NCBI RefSeq assembly: GCF_947488715.1
Contig: NZ_CANLAG010000011.1
Coordinates: 1 to 64,000 of the forward strand
Source of the DNA: an uncultured Tateyamaria sp.
GTDB taxonomy: Bacteria; Pseudomonadota; Alphaproteobacteria; Rhodobacterales; Rhodobacteraceae
Length of the DNA stretch: 64,000 nucleotides
Direction of reading: 5' to 3'
The translations under genes were made by a program, and so were the position numbers. Every line of letters starts with the position of its first letter. Within the stretch, counting starts at the first letter, position 1. Under the pieces are notes generated by a model that was not told the DNA's origin, ran no database searches, and worked only from the letters and a program-made list of their open reading frames with translations. Shown here in pieces: positions 18,336 through 27,709 of this stretch.

Positions 18336-19676
18336 ATGTCCAAGATGAACCTGACACGTCGTGGTCTGATCCAGACCGGCGCGGTTGCCGGTGCTGCAAG
18401 CCTGACACTGCCGACGTATCTGCGCGCGGATGGCCACGCTGGCTTTACCAATGCGCCGACCGGCAGCACGGTCACACTCGGCTTCAACGTGCCTCAGTCC
18501 GGCCCCTACGCCGACGAAGGTGCAGACGAGCTGCGCGCCTATGAACTCGCAGTCGAGCACCTGAACGGTGGCGGCGACGGCGGCCTGATGAACACATTCT
18601 CGTCCAAAGCCCTGCAAGGCAACGGCATCCTGGGCAAGAAAGTCGAATACGTCACAGGCGACACGCAGACGAAATCTGACGCGGCCCGCGCTTCGGCCCG
18701 GTCGATGATCGAAAAAGACGGCGCCGTGATGATCACGGGCGGTTCGTCCTCGGGTGTGGCTGTGGCCGTGCAGGCGCTCTGCCAAGAGGCTGGCGTCATC
18801 TTCATGGCGGGTCTCACGCACTCCAACGACACAACGGGTAAAGACAAGAAAGCCAACGGTTTCCGTCACTTCTTTAACTCGTACATGTCCGGTGCCGCCC
18901 TCGCGCCCATCCTGGCCAACAACTACGGCACGGACCGCAAGGCCTATCACCTGACCGCCGACTACAACTGGGGCTACACGACCGAAGAAGCCGTGCGCAC
19001 CTCGACCGAAGCCATGGGTTGGGAAACTGTTGCAGCTGTGAAAACACCGCTGACACAGACCGACTTCTCCTCCTACATCGCGCCTGTTCTGCAGTCCGGT
19101 GCCGACGTTCTGGTTCTGAACCACTACGGCGGGAACATGGTGAACTCGCTGACCAACGCGGTTCAGTTCGGCCTGCGCGACAAGCTGGTGAACAACAAGA
19201 ACTTCGAGATCGTCGTTCCGCTCTACTCCCGCCTGATGGCGAAGGGTGCTGGCGCAAACGTCAAAGGCATCTTTGGTTCGACAAACTGGCACTGGTCGCT
19301 GCAGGACGAAGGCTCCAAGGCGTTCGTTCAGTCGTTCGGCACCAAGTACGGCTTCCCGCCGTCGCAGGCCGCGCACACATGCTACGTTCAGGCCCTGCTC
19401 TATGCAGATGCCGTGGAACGTGCCGGGTCGTTCAACCCATGTGCGGTTGCCGAAGCGCTCGAGGACTTCCAGTTCGACGGCATGGGCAACGGTCCAACGC
19501 TCTATCGCGGCGAAGACCACCAGTGCTTCAAAGACGTGCTGGTCGTGAAAGGGAAAGAGAACCCGACATCCGAGTTCGACCTTCTCGAAATCGTCGAAGT
19601 CACACCGACAAGCCAGGTGACTTACGACGCGTCGATCTTCGGTGGTGAGCTGGGTTCCTGTAACCCCGGCGCATAA
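18336..19676 (+). CDS. ABC importer substrate-binding protein (branched-chain amino acid/urea family)
   Basis: 446 residues from ATG 18336 with GGGAGGA upstream. A twin-arginine-like export signal is visible: LTRRGLIQTGAVAGAASL, ending near residue 32. The mature protein is a type I periplasmic binding protein (Peripla_BP_6): VTLGFNVPQSGPYADEG, GGSSSGVAVAVQAL and DYNWGYTTEEAVR. It is followed by two permeases and two ATPases on the same strand, completing an importer of the HAAT type. The ligand cannot be read from sequence. The neighbouring acyl-type regulator hints at amino or short-chain acids or amides. Confidence 0.88.
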   Translation: MSKMNLTRRGLIQTGAVAGAASLTLPTYLRADGHAGFTNAPTGSTVTLGFNVPQSGPYADEGADELRAYELAVEHLNGGGDGGLMNTFSSKALQGNGILGKKVEYVTGDTQTKSDAARASARSMIEKDGAVMITGGSSSGVAVAVQALCQEAGVIFMAGLTHSNDTTGKDKKANGFRHFFNSYMSGAALAPILANNYGTDRKAYHLTADYNWGYTTEEAVRTSTEAMGWETVAAVKTPLTQTDFSSYIAPVLQSGADVLVLNHYGGNMVNSLTNAVQFGLRDKLVNNKNFEIVVPLYSRLMAKGAGANVKGIFGSTNWHWSLQDEGSKAFVQSFGTKYGFPPSQAAHTCYVQALLYADAVERAGSFNPCAVAEALEDFQFDGMGNGPTLYRGEDHQCFKDVLVVKGKENPTSEFDLLEIVEVTPTSQVTYDASIFGGELGSCNPGA

Positions 19677-19691
19677 GCCACTGAAAACATT

Positions 19692-19732
19692 GGGTGGGCA
19701 GTCATGCCCACCCCTCTGTCCCCGCGGGGACA
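19692..19732 (+). terminator. tandem hairpins between binding protein and permease genes
   Basis: GGGTGGGCA at 19692-19700 pairs with TGCCCACCC at 19705-19713 across a GTCA loop. A second stem TGTCCC/GGGACA at 19717-19732 follows. Neither has a T-tract. Such hairpins after the binding-protein gene usually protect its mRNA from 3' decay and lower expression of the distal permease genes; that role is inferred. Confidence 0.6.
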
Positions 19733-19759
19733 CGTCTCTCTCAACCAAAGGTTAAGCCG

Positions 19760-20791
19760 ATGGAAGCGATCGTCCTTCAAATTTTAAACGGGCTCGACAA
19801 GGGCTCGGCCTATGCGCTGATCGCGCTGGGTCTCACGCTGATCTTCGGCACGCTTGGTGTGGTGAACTTTGCCCACGGCGCGCTGTTCATGATCGGGGCG
19901 TTCTGCGCCGTTACGCTCAGCCGCATCATCTCGGCCAGCCATACGGTCATCGACGAGACGCAAAAGGATTTTCTGGGCAACCCGCTCAAGGTGGACGTGC
20001 CCTATGTCTACGACTGGTTCGGCCAAGCCACCGGTGACGCCATTATCGACTGGGCTGTGCCGCTCTCGATCCTCTTTGCCATTCCGGTGATGATCGCAAT
20101 CGGCGTCATCATGGAACGCGGTCTGATCAAACACTTCTACAAACGCCCGCACGCCGACCAGATCCTCGTGACCTTTGGCCTGGCGATTGTTCTGCAAGAG
20201 ATCATCAAGTTTTACTACGGCGCCAACCCCATTCCGACCCCCGCCCCCGAGGCGTTCAAAGGGTCGTTCGATTTCGGGGCGATGCTGGGCTTTGACCCGA
20301 ATATCATCATCTACCCCTACTGGCGCATCATCTACTTTGCCTTTGCCGCCATCATCATCGGTGCCGTGTTTGCCTTCCTGCAATTCACCACCTTTGGCAT
20401 GGTTGTACGCGCTGGCATGGCCGACCGTGAAACCGTGCAGTTGCTGGGCATCAACATCGACCGCCGCTTTACGCTGATGTTCGGCATCGCGGCCGCCGTC
20501 GCTGGCCTCGCCGGTGTCATGTACACGCCCATCAACTCGCCCAACTACCACATGGGCATGGACTTCCTCGTGCTGTCCTTTGTCGTGGTCGTTGTGGGCG
20601 GCATGGGCTCCCTGCCCGGCGCTGTTGCTGCGGGCTTCCTGCTTGGCATCCTCGAAAGCTTTGCCTCGATGCGCGAAGTGCTGGCCGTGTTGCCCGGCAT
20701 CAACCAGATCGTCATCTACCTGGTGGCCATCATCATTCTGTTGACCCGTCCTCGGGGCCTTATGGGCCGCAAGGGCGTGATGGAGGACTGA
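19760..20791 (+). CDS. livH: LivH-type ABC importer permease
   Basis: 343 residues from ATG 19760, an upstream in-frame extension being discarded. It is an integral membrane protein with about eight helices. LivH motifs include NGLDKGSAYALIALGLTLIF, GVVNFAHGALFMIGAF and the EAA-like loop region GMADRETVQLLGINIDRR. There is an insertion of about 25 residues after the second helix (SASHTVIDETQKDFLG). It pairs with the LivM-type permease that starts four bases downstream to form the translocation pore. Confidence 0.9.
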   Translation: MEAIVLQILNGLDKGSAYALIALGLTLIFGTLGVVNFAHGALFMIGAFCAVTLSRIISASHTVIDETQKDFLGNPLKVDVPYVYDWFGQATGDAIIDWAVPLSILFAIPVMIAIGVIMERGLIKHFYKRPHADQILVTFGLAIVLQEIIKFYYGANPIPTPAPEAFKGSFDFGAMLGFDPNIIIYPYWRIIYFAFAAIIIGAVFAFLQFTTFGMVVRAGMADRETVQLLGINIDRRFTLMFGIAAAVAGLAGVMYTPINSPNYHMGMDFLVLSFVVVVVGGMGSLPGAVAAGFLLGILESFASMREVLAVLPGINQIVIYLVAIIILLTRPRGLMGRKGVMED

Positions 20792-20794
20792 CCC

Positions 20795-21994
20795 ATGTTC
20801 GGATTGGACGCAAAAGACACCCGCCTGCTTATCCTGGTGGCCATCCTCGTGGCGCTGGCCCCCTTCATCCTCAACCCATTCCCCGAAGGCTCTGGCCTGG
20901 CGCAGTTCAACGCGGGCTACCCCGACCTGATGCAGCGTTTCGTGATCTTCGGGATCTTTGCCATCGGCTTCAACATCCTGTTCGGCCTGACCGGTTACCT
21001 CTCGTTCGGTCACGCTGCATTCCTCGGTGTCGGTTCTTATGCCGCCATCTGGATGATGAAGCTGCTGACCATGAACGTCGTCCCGGCCATCATCGTGTCG
21101 GTGATCGTCGCGGGCCTGTTCAGCCTTGCCGTCGGGTGGATCAGCCTGCGTCGCTCGGGCATCTACTTTTCGATCCTGACGCTTGCCTTTGCGCAGATGT
21201 CCTACAGCCTCGCCTATTCGGTGCTGACACCGATCACGGGTGGTGAAACGGGCCTGCAACCCAAGGTCAACGACCCCCGTGTTCTCGACGGCGCACTGGC
21301 CGAAGGGGCAACGCCCAAAGCCAACCTCTTTGGCCTGGAAATGGGATCAAGCTTTGACCTGAATGTCGGTGCATGGGCGTTTACGTTCAACGCGGGCTAC
21401 TACCTCGCGGGCATCGTGATGCTGCTGGCCTTCTATCTGTCGATCCGCATCTTCCGATCGCCCTTTGGCATGATGCTGCGCGCGGTAAAATCGAACCAAC
21501 AGCGCCTGAACTACACGGGCCTGAACTCCAAGCCTTACACACTGGCCGCCTTTGTGATCTCGGGCATGTATGCCGGTCTGGCCGGTGGCCTGATGGTGGC
21601 GATGGACACGCAGGTGGGCGCGGAACGCATGTTCTGGACCGCATCCGGCGAAGTTGTCCTGATGTCCATCTTGGGCGGTGTCGGCACGCTGATTGGCCCA
21701 GTGCTGGGTGCGGGTGCGATCAAGTACATGGAAAACATCCTGTCCAAGATCAACTCGGACATCCTGCACACCTGGTTCGCTTTCCTGCCTGACGGTCTCG
21801 AGGACTTTGTTGTCACGCTGATCTACCCGTTCATCGGCAAGGGCTGGCACCTGACACTTGGCCTGATCTTCATGCTGGTCGTGATCTTCCTGCCCGGTGG
21901 TCTGGTCGAAGGGGGTCAACGCATCGCCCGCCTGTTCGGTCGCAAGAAAAAGACCACAGACACGCCTGATGGCAAAACCACGCCTGCGGAATAA
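20795..21994 (+). CDS. livM: LivM-type ABC importer permease
   Basis: 399 residues from ATG 20795, three bases after the LivH-type gene. It has roughly ten membrane helices with the LivM signatures [20 protein letters not shown] and [20 protein letters not shown], the latter being the cytoplasmic loop contacting the ATPases. A C-terminal lysine-rich tail ([13 protein letters not shown]) is cytoplasmic. The loop between residues 150 and 190 is longer than in E. coli LivM. It forms the heterodimeric channel with LivH. Confidence 0.9.
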   Translation: MFGLDAKDTRLLILVAILVALAPFILNPFPEGSGLAQFNAGYPDLMQRFVIFGIFAIGFNILFGLTGYLSFGHAAFLGVGSYAAIWMMKLLTMNVVPAIIVSVIVAGLFSLAVGWISLRRSGIYFSILTLAFAQMSYSLAYSVLTPITGGETGLQPKVNDPRVLDGALAEGATPKANLFGLEMGSSFDLNVGAWAFTFNAGYYLAGIVMLLAFYLSIRIFRSPFGMMLRAVKSNQQRLNYTGLNSKPYTLAAFVISGMYAGLAGGLMVAMDTQVGAERMFWTASGEVVLMSILGGVGTLIGPVLGAGAIKYMENILSKINSDILHTWFAFLPDGLEDFVVTLIYPFIGKGWHLTLGLIFMLVVIFLPGGLVEGGQRIARLFGRKKKTTDTPDGKTTPAE

Positions 21995-22006
21995 GGAGAG
22001 AAACCA

Positions 22007-22771
22007 ATGGGTATTCTTGAAGTCAAAAACGTCGGCAAACGGTTTGGTGGCCTGCAAGCGCTGGGGGACGTGAACCTCAGCGTGGCCGAAAACTCGGTGC
22101 ATGCCATCATCGGTCCCAACGGGGCGGGCAAGTCCACATTGCTGAACTGTCTTGTGGGCAAACTGATCCCCGACACCGGGTCGGTCATGTTCGACGGACA
22201 ATCCGTGCTGGGCCGCAAACCCTACGAGATCAACCAGATGGGCATCAGCCGCGTGTTTCAGACGCCCGAGATCTTTGGCGATCTGACGGTTCTGGAAAAC
22301 ATGATGATCCCCTGCTTTGCCAAACGCGACGGGGCGTTCACGCCCAACGCATTTGTCGCGATGATGAAAGACAAGGAAATCATCGAAAAAGCCGAACAGA
22401 TGCTCGAAGAGATGAACATGGCCGATGCGCGCACCGAGACTGCGGCGACCATGTCGCGCGGCAACAAACGGCGACTTGAGATTGGCATGTGTCTGGCGCA
22501 AGAGCCGCGCCTTCTGTTGCTGGACGAGCCCACCGCGGGCATGGCGCGAGCCGACACCAACAACACCATCGACCTGCTCAAGCAGATCAAAGACGAGCGG
22601 GACATCACCATCTCGATCATCGAACACGACATGCACGTGGTGTTCTCTCTGGCTGAACGGATCACCGTGCTGGCCCAGGGCACGCCGCTGGTCGAAGACA
22701 CGCCCGAAAACATCAAGGGTCACCCCAAGGTGCGCGAAGCGTATCTGGGCGAAACCCAAGACGCGGCCTAA
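22007..22771 (+). CDS. livG: LivG-type ABC importer ATPase
   Basis: 254 residues from ATG 22007 with AAGGAGAG upstream. Walker A is IIGPNGAGKSTLLN, Walker B LLLLDEPTAG and the H-loop is in SIIEHDMHVV. The ABC signature is unusual: MSRGNKRRLEIGMCL replaces the normal LSGGQ/LSYGQQ-type sequence. The protein should energise import with the LivF-type ATPase encoded downstream. All other catalytic residues are present, so it is probably active. Confidence 0.9.
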   Translation: MGILEVKNVGKRFGGLQALGDVNLSVAENSVHAIIGPNGAGKSTLLNCLVGKLIPDTGSVMFDGQSVLGRKPYEINQMGISRVFQTPEIFGDLTVLENMMIPCFAKRDGAFTPNAFVAMMKDKEIIEKAEQMLEEMNMADARTETAATMSRGNKRRLEIGMCLAQEPRLLLLDEPTAGMARADTNNTIDLLKQIKDERDITISIIEHDMHVVFSLAERITVLAQGTPLVEDTPENIKGHPKVREAYLGETQDAA

Positions 22772-22783
22772 AGGAGCGATCAG

Positions 22784-23539
22784 ATGAACGTCAAACCCGA
22801 CTTTTCCAAGGGCATCAACCACGCCCAGACCGCGCCCGCGTTCCTGAGTGTCTGGGACATGCACGCCTACTACGGCGAAAGCTACATCGTGCAGGGCATT
22901 AGCTTTAACGTGCACGAAGGCGAGATCCTGGCCCTGCTGGGACGCAACGGTGCGGGCAAGACGTCGACCCTGCGGTCGATTGCGCGCATCGGTGATCCAC
23001 AGGTCACGCATGGTGAAATCTGGCTGGACCACCAGCCGCTGCACAAGATGGCAAGCCACGAGGCCAGCCAGGCGGGTCTGGGCCTTGTCCCCGAAGATCG
23101 CCGCATCATCCCCGGCCTGACGGTCGAAGAGAACCTCAAGCTGGCGCAGATCGCCCCGCCCATCGGGTGGTCGATTGAGCGTCTCTATGACCTGTTCCCA
23201 CGTCTGGGCGAGCGCCGCACCCAAGAGGGCACAACCCTGTCGGGCGGCGAACAGCAAATGCTGGCCATCGCCCGCGCCTTGGCGCGTGACATCAAGGTGC
23301 TGCTTTTGGATGAACCCTACGAAGGACTTGCCCCCGTTATCGTCGACGAAATCGAGAAGACCCTCGGCATTATCAAAGAGCAGGGAATCACAACCGTGAT
23401 CGTCGAACAGAACGCGGTGCGCGCTCTGCAATTGGCCGATCGTGCGGTTATCCTGGACACCGGTGGAATCGTTTTCGACGGCACAGCGTCCGAAGTTTTG
23501 GAAAATGCCGAATTGCGGGCCGAATACCTCGCAATCTGA
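22784..23539 (+). CDS. livF: LivF-type ABC importer ATPase
   Basis: 251 residues from ATG 22784, preceded by AAGGAGCG. Walker A LLGRNGAGKTSTL, signature LSGGEQQMLAIARAL, Walker B VLLLDEPYEGL and H-loop TVIVEQNAV are all canonical. The N-terminus is extended by about 25 residues (NVKPDFSKGINHAQTAP) relative to E. coli LivF. It is the last gene of the importer operon and is followed by an intrinsic terminator. Confidence 0.92.
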   Translation: MNVKPDFSKGINHAQTAPAFLSVWDMHAYYGESYIVQGISFNVHEGEILALLGRNGAGKTSTLRSIARIGDPQVTHGEIWLDHQPLHKMASHEASQAGLGLVPEDRRIIPGLTVEENLKLAQIAPPIGWSIERLYDLFPRLGERRTQEGTTLSGGEQQMLAIARALARDIKVLLLDEPYEGLAPVIVDEIEKTLGIIKEQGITTVIVEQNAVRALQLADRAVILDTGGIVFDGTASEVLENAELRAEYLAI

Positions 23540-23564
23540 ACGGGATACTTCCCGCAATACACGA

Positions 23565-23592
23565 AAAGCCGGCCCTATTGGGTCGGCTTTTT
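23565..23592 (+). terminator. Rho-independent terminator of the ABC importer operon
   Basis: AAAGCCGGCCC at 23565-23575 pairs with GGGTCGGCTTT at 23580-23590 across a TATT loop (one G-T pair) and runs into TTTTT. It lies 25 bases after the LivF-type stop. Confidence 0.9.
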
Positions 23593-23709
23593 CATTTAGT
23601 GCGCAGTGTTCCGTCGTTCTGTTTCCAATCCGGAAACGTTGACGCGGAACTGTGGCAAAGGTGGCCAATTTAAGGCAAAATAGGGGCAGTTATCCTGGGG
23701 AATTATAAC

Positions 23710-24921
23710 ATGCCAATAGCACTGCCTGCACTTGCAATAACTTCGGCGCGAGGCCGTTTTGACCCGGCCACACTGAATGGCGCCACATACAACGGCTTCA
23801 CGTACACAATAGATTTCAACCCTGTGCTGGAGATTGAGCAATTCAGCACGCAAGCCCGGAACTTTGTCTTTTTCGAAGACAACGAGGGTATCTTTTTTAA
23901 CGACGGGATCGTGCGCGATCTCATCTCTGGCGCCGGAGATGCGGATGTGGTGATCGTCAATGACGGTATCATCGGCGAAAGCGACCGCACCGACCCGACC
24001 ATCCTCCTCACTGGCACAGGCCAGCGCGTCGTGTCGAACGAAGGTTCGATCATCGGCAGCATCCAACTGGGAACCGGCTCGGATGTGGTTCACACCGCCG
24101 GTTTGATTGACGGTGACGTGAATACCAGCGGCGGCGATGACTACGTGGTCGTTGCCGACTTTTTCCGCGACGGCATCGCCTTTGAAGGCGAGATCACCGG
24201 GCGGCTCAACACAGGGTCGGGCGACGATGTTGTGGTGAATGGCGGCGTGATCGGCGACATCAACCTGGGCAGCGGCGACGACCTCTACCTTGGGCTGGCT
24301 GGCGAAGGCGACATCGCCGACGGCGGGCGCATCATTGCGGGTGACGGCAATGACACCGTGCGCGGCTCCAGCTCGGACGAGCTGATCTTTGGTGGCGCAG
24401 GTCGTGACGAGCTGGAAGGCAATGACGGTGACGACCGCCTCGCCGGTGGCGGCAACAAGGACACCCTGCGTGGCGGTGAGGGCGACGACAGCCTGATCGG
24501 CGGCGGGGGCAGCGACTTCCTTGCCGGTGGCAACGGGGACGATTTCCTGAATGGCAACAGCGGCCGTGACGACCTGGTCGGTGGACGTGGTGACGACACG
24601 ATGCACGGCGGGTCGGGTGACGACGTTTTCTTCTTTACCCGTCAAAGCGGCGCGGATGTCATCTCTGACTTTCAGGACGGCGATCTGATCCGTCTGGTGC
24701 AGGTTGGCGTGGATGATGGGTTTGGCGGCACTGTCGATCTGGTGACATTTGACGCGGTGAACGCCTTTACCAGCTACGCCGATGGTAATGCGGTGATCGA
24801 CCTTGACGGTCTCTATACGTCGTTGGGTCTGGATTACCTTGTCGGTGGCAACGAAGAGGACAGCATCACGCTGTTGAACGTCGCAGCCGACAGCCTGACC
24901 GAGGACGACTTCATCCTCTGA
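23710..24921 (+). CDS. RTX calcium-binding protein (putative type I exoprotein)
   Basis: 403 residues from ATG 23710. Residues 1-190 contain beta-helix-like repeats with IxGSIxLGTGSD and GLIDGDVNTSGGDD patterns. Residues about 205-310 carry RTX nonapeptides (GGAGRDELEGNDGDDRL and similar) that bind Ca2+ in a beta roll. A non-repetitive C-terminus of about 90 residues ends DSLTEDDFIL, an acidic and hydrophobic tail typical of type I secretion signals. No signal peptide and no adjacent secretion genes. It is flanked by terminators on both sides, so it is a single-gene unit. Confidence 0.85.
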   Translation: MPIALPALAITSARGRFDPATLNGATYNGFTYTIDFNPVLEIEQFSTQARNFVFFEDNEGIFFNDGIVRDLISGAGDADVVIVNDGIIGESDRTDPTILLTGTGQRVVSNEGSIIGSIQLGTGSDVVHTAGLIDGDVNTSGGDDYVVVADFFRDGIAFEGEITGRLNTGSGDDVVVNGGVIGDINLGSGDDLYLGLAGEGDIADGGRIIAGDGNDTVRGSSSDELIFGGAGRDELEGNDGDDRLAGGGNKDTLRGGEGDDSLIGGGGSDFLAGGNGDDFLNGNSGRDDLVGGRGDDTMHGGSGDDVFFFTRQSGADVISDFQDGDLIRLVQVGVDDGFGGTVDLVTFDAVNAFTSYADGNAVIDLDGLYTSLGLDYLVGGNEEDSITLLNVAADSLTEDDFIL

Positions 24922-24940
24922 CCTATGCTCAACCAACAGG

Positions 24941-24977
24941 CAAAGGGCGGTTGTTTCGGCAGCCGCCCTTTGTTTTT
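24941..24977 (+). terminator. Rho-independent terminator after the RTX gene
   Basis: CAAAGGGCGG at 24941-24950 pairs perfectly with CCGCCCTTTG at 24963-24972, followed by TTTTT. It lies 19 bases after the stop of the RTX gene. Confidence 0.9.
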
Positions 24978-25110
24978 GCCGCATCCGCGATGCCGCTACG
25001 TCAGCAACGGCGCTTTCCACCGCGAAATTCCAACGCTATAAGCGGCGCTGAGCATCGCGGCGCGACCTTGGACGGTCCACGACGCACAAGCCAATCGGTT
25101 GAGGACGACA

Positions 25111-25605
25111 ATGACAAAAAGCAATCACGACGCAGACGTGGCCTTTATCCAGGCGCTGGCCGAGCTGCTGCGCGAAAATGATCTGACGGAATTGCAGGTC
25201 AAACGTGAGTACGGTGAAGACGACAGCCTGAACGTGCGCGTGTCCCGGCATATGGCCCAGGCGGTCACCGCACAAGTCGCGGCCCCGATTGCAGCCGCCG
25301 CACCCGTTGCTGCATCAGCCCCCGCCCCGGCGGCCCCTGCTGCCGAGGCGGCCGCAGATCCTGCGGATCACCCCGGCGCGGTTACGTCGCCTATGGTTGG
25401 CACCATCTACATGCAGGCCGAGCCTGGCGCGCCCTCTTTCATCTCGGTAGGTCAGAAAGTGGCCGAAGGCGACACGTTGCTGATCGTCGAAGCGATGAAA
25501 ACGATGAACCACATTCCCGCCCCCCGGTCCGGCACAGTCAAACGGATTTTGGTCGACGATGGCGCCGCCGTGGAATTTGGTGCGCCGCTTGTGATCCTCG
25601 AATAA
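25111..25605 (+). CDS. accB: acetyl-CoA carboxylase biotin carboxyl carrier protein
   Basis: 164 residues from ATG 25111, preceded by GAGG; an upstream TTG at 25099 is disfavoured because the RBS would lie inside it. A helical N-terminal domain is followed by an Ala/Pro-rich linker (residues 55-87) and the biotinyl domain with [10 protein letters not shown] and the biotinylation site EAMKTM (Lys 130). It carries the carboxyl group between biotin carboxylase and carboxyltransferase in the first step of fatty-acid synthesis. accC follows eleven bases later. Confidence 0.97.
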   Translation: MTKSNHDADVAFIQALAELLRENDLTELQVKREYGEDDSLNVRVSRHMAQAVTAQVAAPIAAAAPVAASAPAPAAPAAEAAADPADHPGAVTSPMVGTIYMQAEPGAPSFISVGQKVAEGDTLLIVEAMKTMNHIPAPRSGTVKRILVDDGAAVEFGAPLVILE

Positions 25606-25615
25606 GGGGCGAACG

Positions 25616-26965
25616 ATGTTCAACAAGATCCTTATTGCCAACCGCGGTGAGATTGCCCTGCGGGTGATCCGCGCCGCCCGCGAGATGGGCATCGCCACGG
25701 TCGCTGTGCATTCGACTGCGGACGCGGACGCGATGCATGTGCGTATGGCAGACGAATCCGTCTGCATCGGTCCCCCCGCCTCGCCGCAGTCCTATCTGAG
25801 CTTTCCGGCCATCATCTCGGCCTGCGAGATCACGGGCGCCGAAGCGATCCACCCCGGCTATGGCTTTTTGTCCGAAAACGCGCAGTTCGTGCAGATCGTC
25901 GAAGATCACGGCCTGACCTTTATCGGCCCCACCGCCGAGCACATCCGCGTCATGGGCGACAAGATCACCGCCAAGGACACGATGAAGGCACTGGGTGTGC
26001 CCTGTGTTCCCGGATCGGATGGCGGCGTATCGACGCTGGAAGAAGCCAAGAAGCTGGGTGATGAAATGGGCTATCCCGTCATCATCAAAGCCACTGCCGG
26101 TGGTGGTGGTCGCGGCATGAAGGTGGCACAAACCGCCGCCGACATGGAAAGCGCGTTTATGACCGCGCGGGCCGAAGGCAAAGCCGCGTTTGGCAATGAC
26201 GAAGTCTATATCGAGAAATACCTGACCACACCCCGCCATATCGAAATTCAGGTCTTTGGCGACGGCAAAGGCCGCGCGGTCCATTTGGGCGAACGCGACT
26301 GTTCGCTGCAACGCCGTCACCAGAAGGTGTTCGAGGAGGCCCCCGGCCCCGCCATCAGCGCCGAAGAGCGTGCGGCCATCGGCAAGGTTTGTGCCGATGC
26401 TGTGGCCAAGATCAACTATATCGGCGCGGGCACCATCGAGTTCCTCTATGAGAACGGCGAGTTCTATTTCATCGAGATGAACACCCGCCTTCAGGTCGAA
26501 CACCCTGTGACCGAGGCAATTTTTGGTGTCGATCTGGTGCGGGAGCAAATTCGGGTTGCCGCGGGCCTCGACATGACGTTCCAGCAGGACGACCTGACGA
26601 TCAATGGCCACTCTATCGAAGTGCGCCTGAACGCGGAAAAACTGCCGAACTTTTCCCCGTCGCCGGGGCGCATCACGCAGTATCACGCCCCTGGCGGTCT
26701 GGGCGTACGGATGGATTCCGCGCTCTATGACGGCTATGCGATCCCGCCCTATTACGACAGCCTGATCGGCAAACTGATTGTGCATGGCCGCGACCGCGCC
26801 GAGGCATTGTCGCGCCTGAACCGCGCGCTGGGAGAGCTGATCATCGACGGCGTCGACACGACGGTGCCGCTGTTCCACGCACTGCTCGCGGAAAAAGACA
26901 TCCATACCGGCGAGTACAACATTCACTGGCTGGAACATTGGCTGGAGCGTCAGACCGATTGGTGA
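25616..26965 (+). CDS. accC: acetyl-CoA carboxylase biotin carboxylase subunit
   Basis: 449 residues from ATG 25616, with AAGGGGCG upstream. Full-length biotin carboxylase: N-terminal KILIANRGEIALRVIRA, ATP-grasp glycine loop KATAGGGGRGMKVA, RDCSLQRRHQKVFEEAP and catalytic MNTRLQVEHPVTE. It carboxylates the biotin on AccB using ATP and bicarbonate. It forms an operon with accB and ends at a terminator. Confidence 0.98.
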   Translation: MFNKILIANRGEIALRVIRAAREMGIATVAVHSTADADAMHVRMADESVCIGPPASPQSYLSFPAIISACEITGAEAIHPGYGFLSENAQFVQIVEDHGLTFIGPTAEHIRVMGDKITAKDTMKALGVPCVPGSDGGVSTLEEAKKLGDEMGYPVIIKATAGGGGRGMKVAQTAADMESAFMTARAEGKAAFGNDEVYIEKYLTTPRHIEIQVFGDGKGRAVHLGERDCSLQRRHQKVFEEAPGPAISAEERAAIGKVCADAVAKINYIGAGTIEFLYENGEFYFIEMNTRLQVEHPVTEAIFGVDLVREQIRVAAGLDMTFQQDDLTINGHSIEVRLNAEKLPNFSPSPGRITQYHAPGGLGVRMDSALYDGYAIPPYYDSLIGKLIVHGRDRAEALSRLNRALGELIIDGVDTTVPLFHALLAEKDIHTGEYNIHWLEHWLERQTDW

Positions 26966-26984
26966 CGGCAAATACATCGAATAC

Positions 26985-27012
26985 AGGGCCGTCCCTCGGG
27001 GCGGCCTTTTCC
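26985..27012 (+). terminator. Rho-independent terminator after accBC
   Basis: AGGGCCGTCC at 26985-26994 pairs with GGGCGGCCTT at 26999-27008 (with G-T pairs) around a CTCG loop and ends in TTTT. It lies 19 bases past the accC stop. Confidence 0.8.
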
Positions 27013-27067
27013 ATTTGAAACGAACGCGGTAGCGTCGTCGGCACGGGCCACAGGTGCAATCCACGAC

Positions 27068-27709
27068 ATGGAAGACCTAGCGATCACAACCAGCCTGCTG
27101 TTGCAGGGATACGCGTCCGGCATCTTTCCGATGGCGGAATCGCGGGATGATCCCGAGATATTCTGGGTCGACCCCCGGTTGCGCGGGGTTATGCCGCTGG
27201 ACGGTTTCCATGTCTCTCGGTCGCTGGCCCGCGCGATGCGGCGCAGCACTTGGCAACTGCGCATGGACCATGACTTTGAGGCGGTTCTGGACGGATGTGC
27301 CGACCGGGCAGACACATGGATCAACCCGGAAATACGCAGGCTTTACATTGCCTTACACCACCAAGGTAACGCGCATTCCGTCGAATTGTGGGAGGATGAA
27401 ACCCTGATCGGCGGCGTTTACGGTGTCACGTTGGGACGCGCGTTTTTTGGGGAAAGCATGTTTTCGCGGCGCACAAACGCATCCAAGATGGCACTGGCAG
27501 CAACAGTGGATCACTTGAACCGGGCCGGGTTTACCCTCTTTGACACACAGTTTCTGACGCCGCATCTGGCCAGCCTGGGTGCTGTCGAAATCACCCGCAC
27601 CGCCTATCGCACCCGGTTGGAAGACGCGCTGAACGGCGAAAACACGTTTGAGGAAACCGACGTTGCGACGCTTTATGACGTGGTGCAGCGCATGACCCAA
27701 ACGTCATAG
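27068..27709 (+). CDS. aat: leucyl/phenylalanyl-tRNA-protein transferase
   Basis: 213 residues from ATG 27068. Aat signature blocks are present: GYASGIFPMAES, EIFWVDPRLRGVMPLDGFH, VSRSLARAMRR and, in the catalytic GNAT-like core, HSVELWEDETLIGGVYGVTL then FGESMFSRRTNASKMAL. It adds Leu or Phe from tRNA to proteins with N-terminal Arg/Lys, marking them for the ClpS-ClpAP N-degron pathway. Its 3' end overlaps the convergent DUF2155 gene by 37 bases. Confidence 0.96.
   Translation: MEDLAITTSLLLQGYASGIFPMAESRDDPEIFWVDPRLRGVMPLDGFHVSRSLARAMRRSTWQLRMDHDFEAVLDGCADRADTWINPEIRRLYIALHHQGNAHSVELWEDETLIGGVYGVTLGRAFFGESMFSRRTNASKMALAATVDHLNRAGFTLFDTQFLTPHLASLGAVEITRTAYRTRLEDALNGENTFEETDVATLYDVVQRMTQTS

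Noticed and set aside
18315-19748. 477-codon minus-strand frame opposite the binding-protein gene
   Set aside because: It is the shadow of a GC-rich gene with strong third-position bias. The opposite strand has a clear family match, an RBS and an export signal.
19784-21259. 491-codon minus-strand frame opposite the LivH/LivM-type genes
   Set aside because: Low-complexity His/Asp/Gln-rich translation without motifs; the plus-strand permeases are unambiguous.
21347-23668. 773-codon minus-strand frame across the LivM, LivG and LivF-type genes
   Set aside because: It spans three well-supported genes and their intergenic gaps, and has no RBS or domain. It is a codon-bias artefact.
25538-27064. 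508-codon minus-strand frame opposite accC
   Set aside because: accC on the plus strand is full-length and highly conserved; the antisense translation has no recognisable feature.
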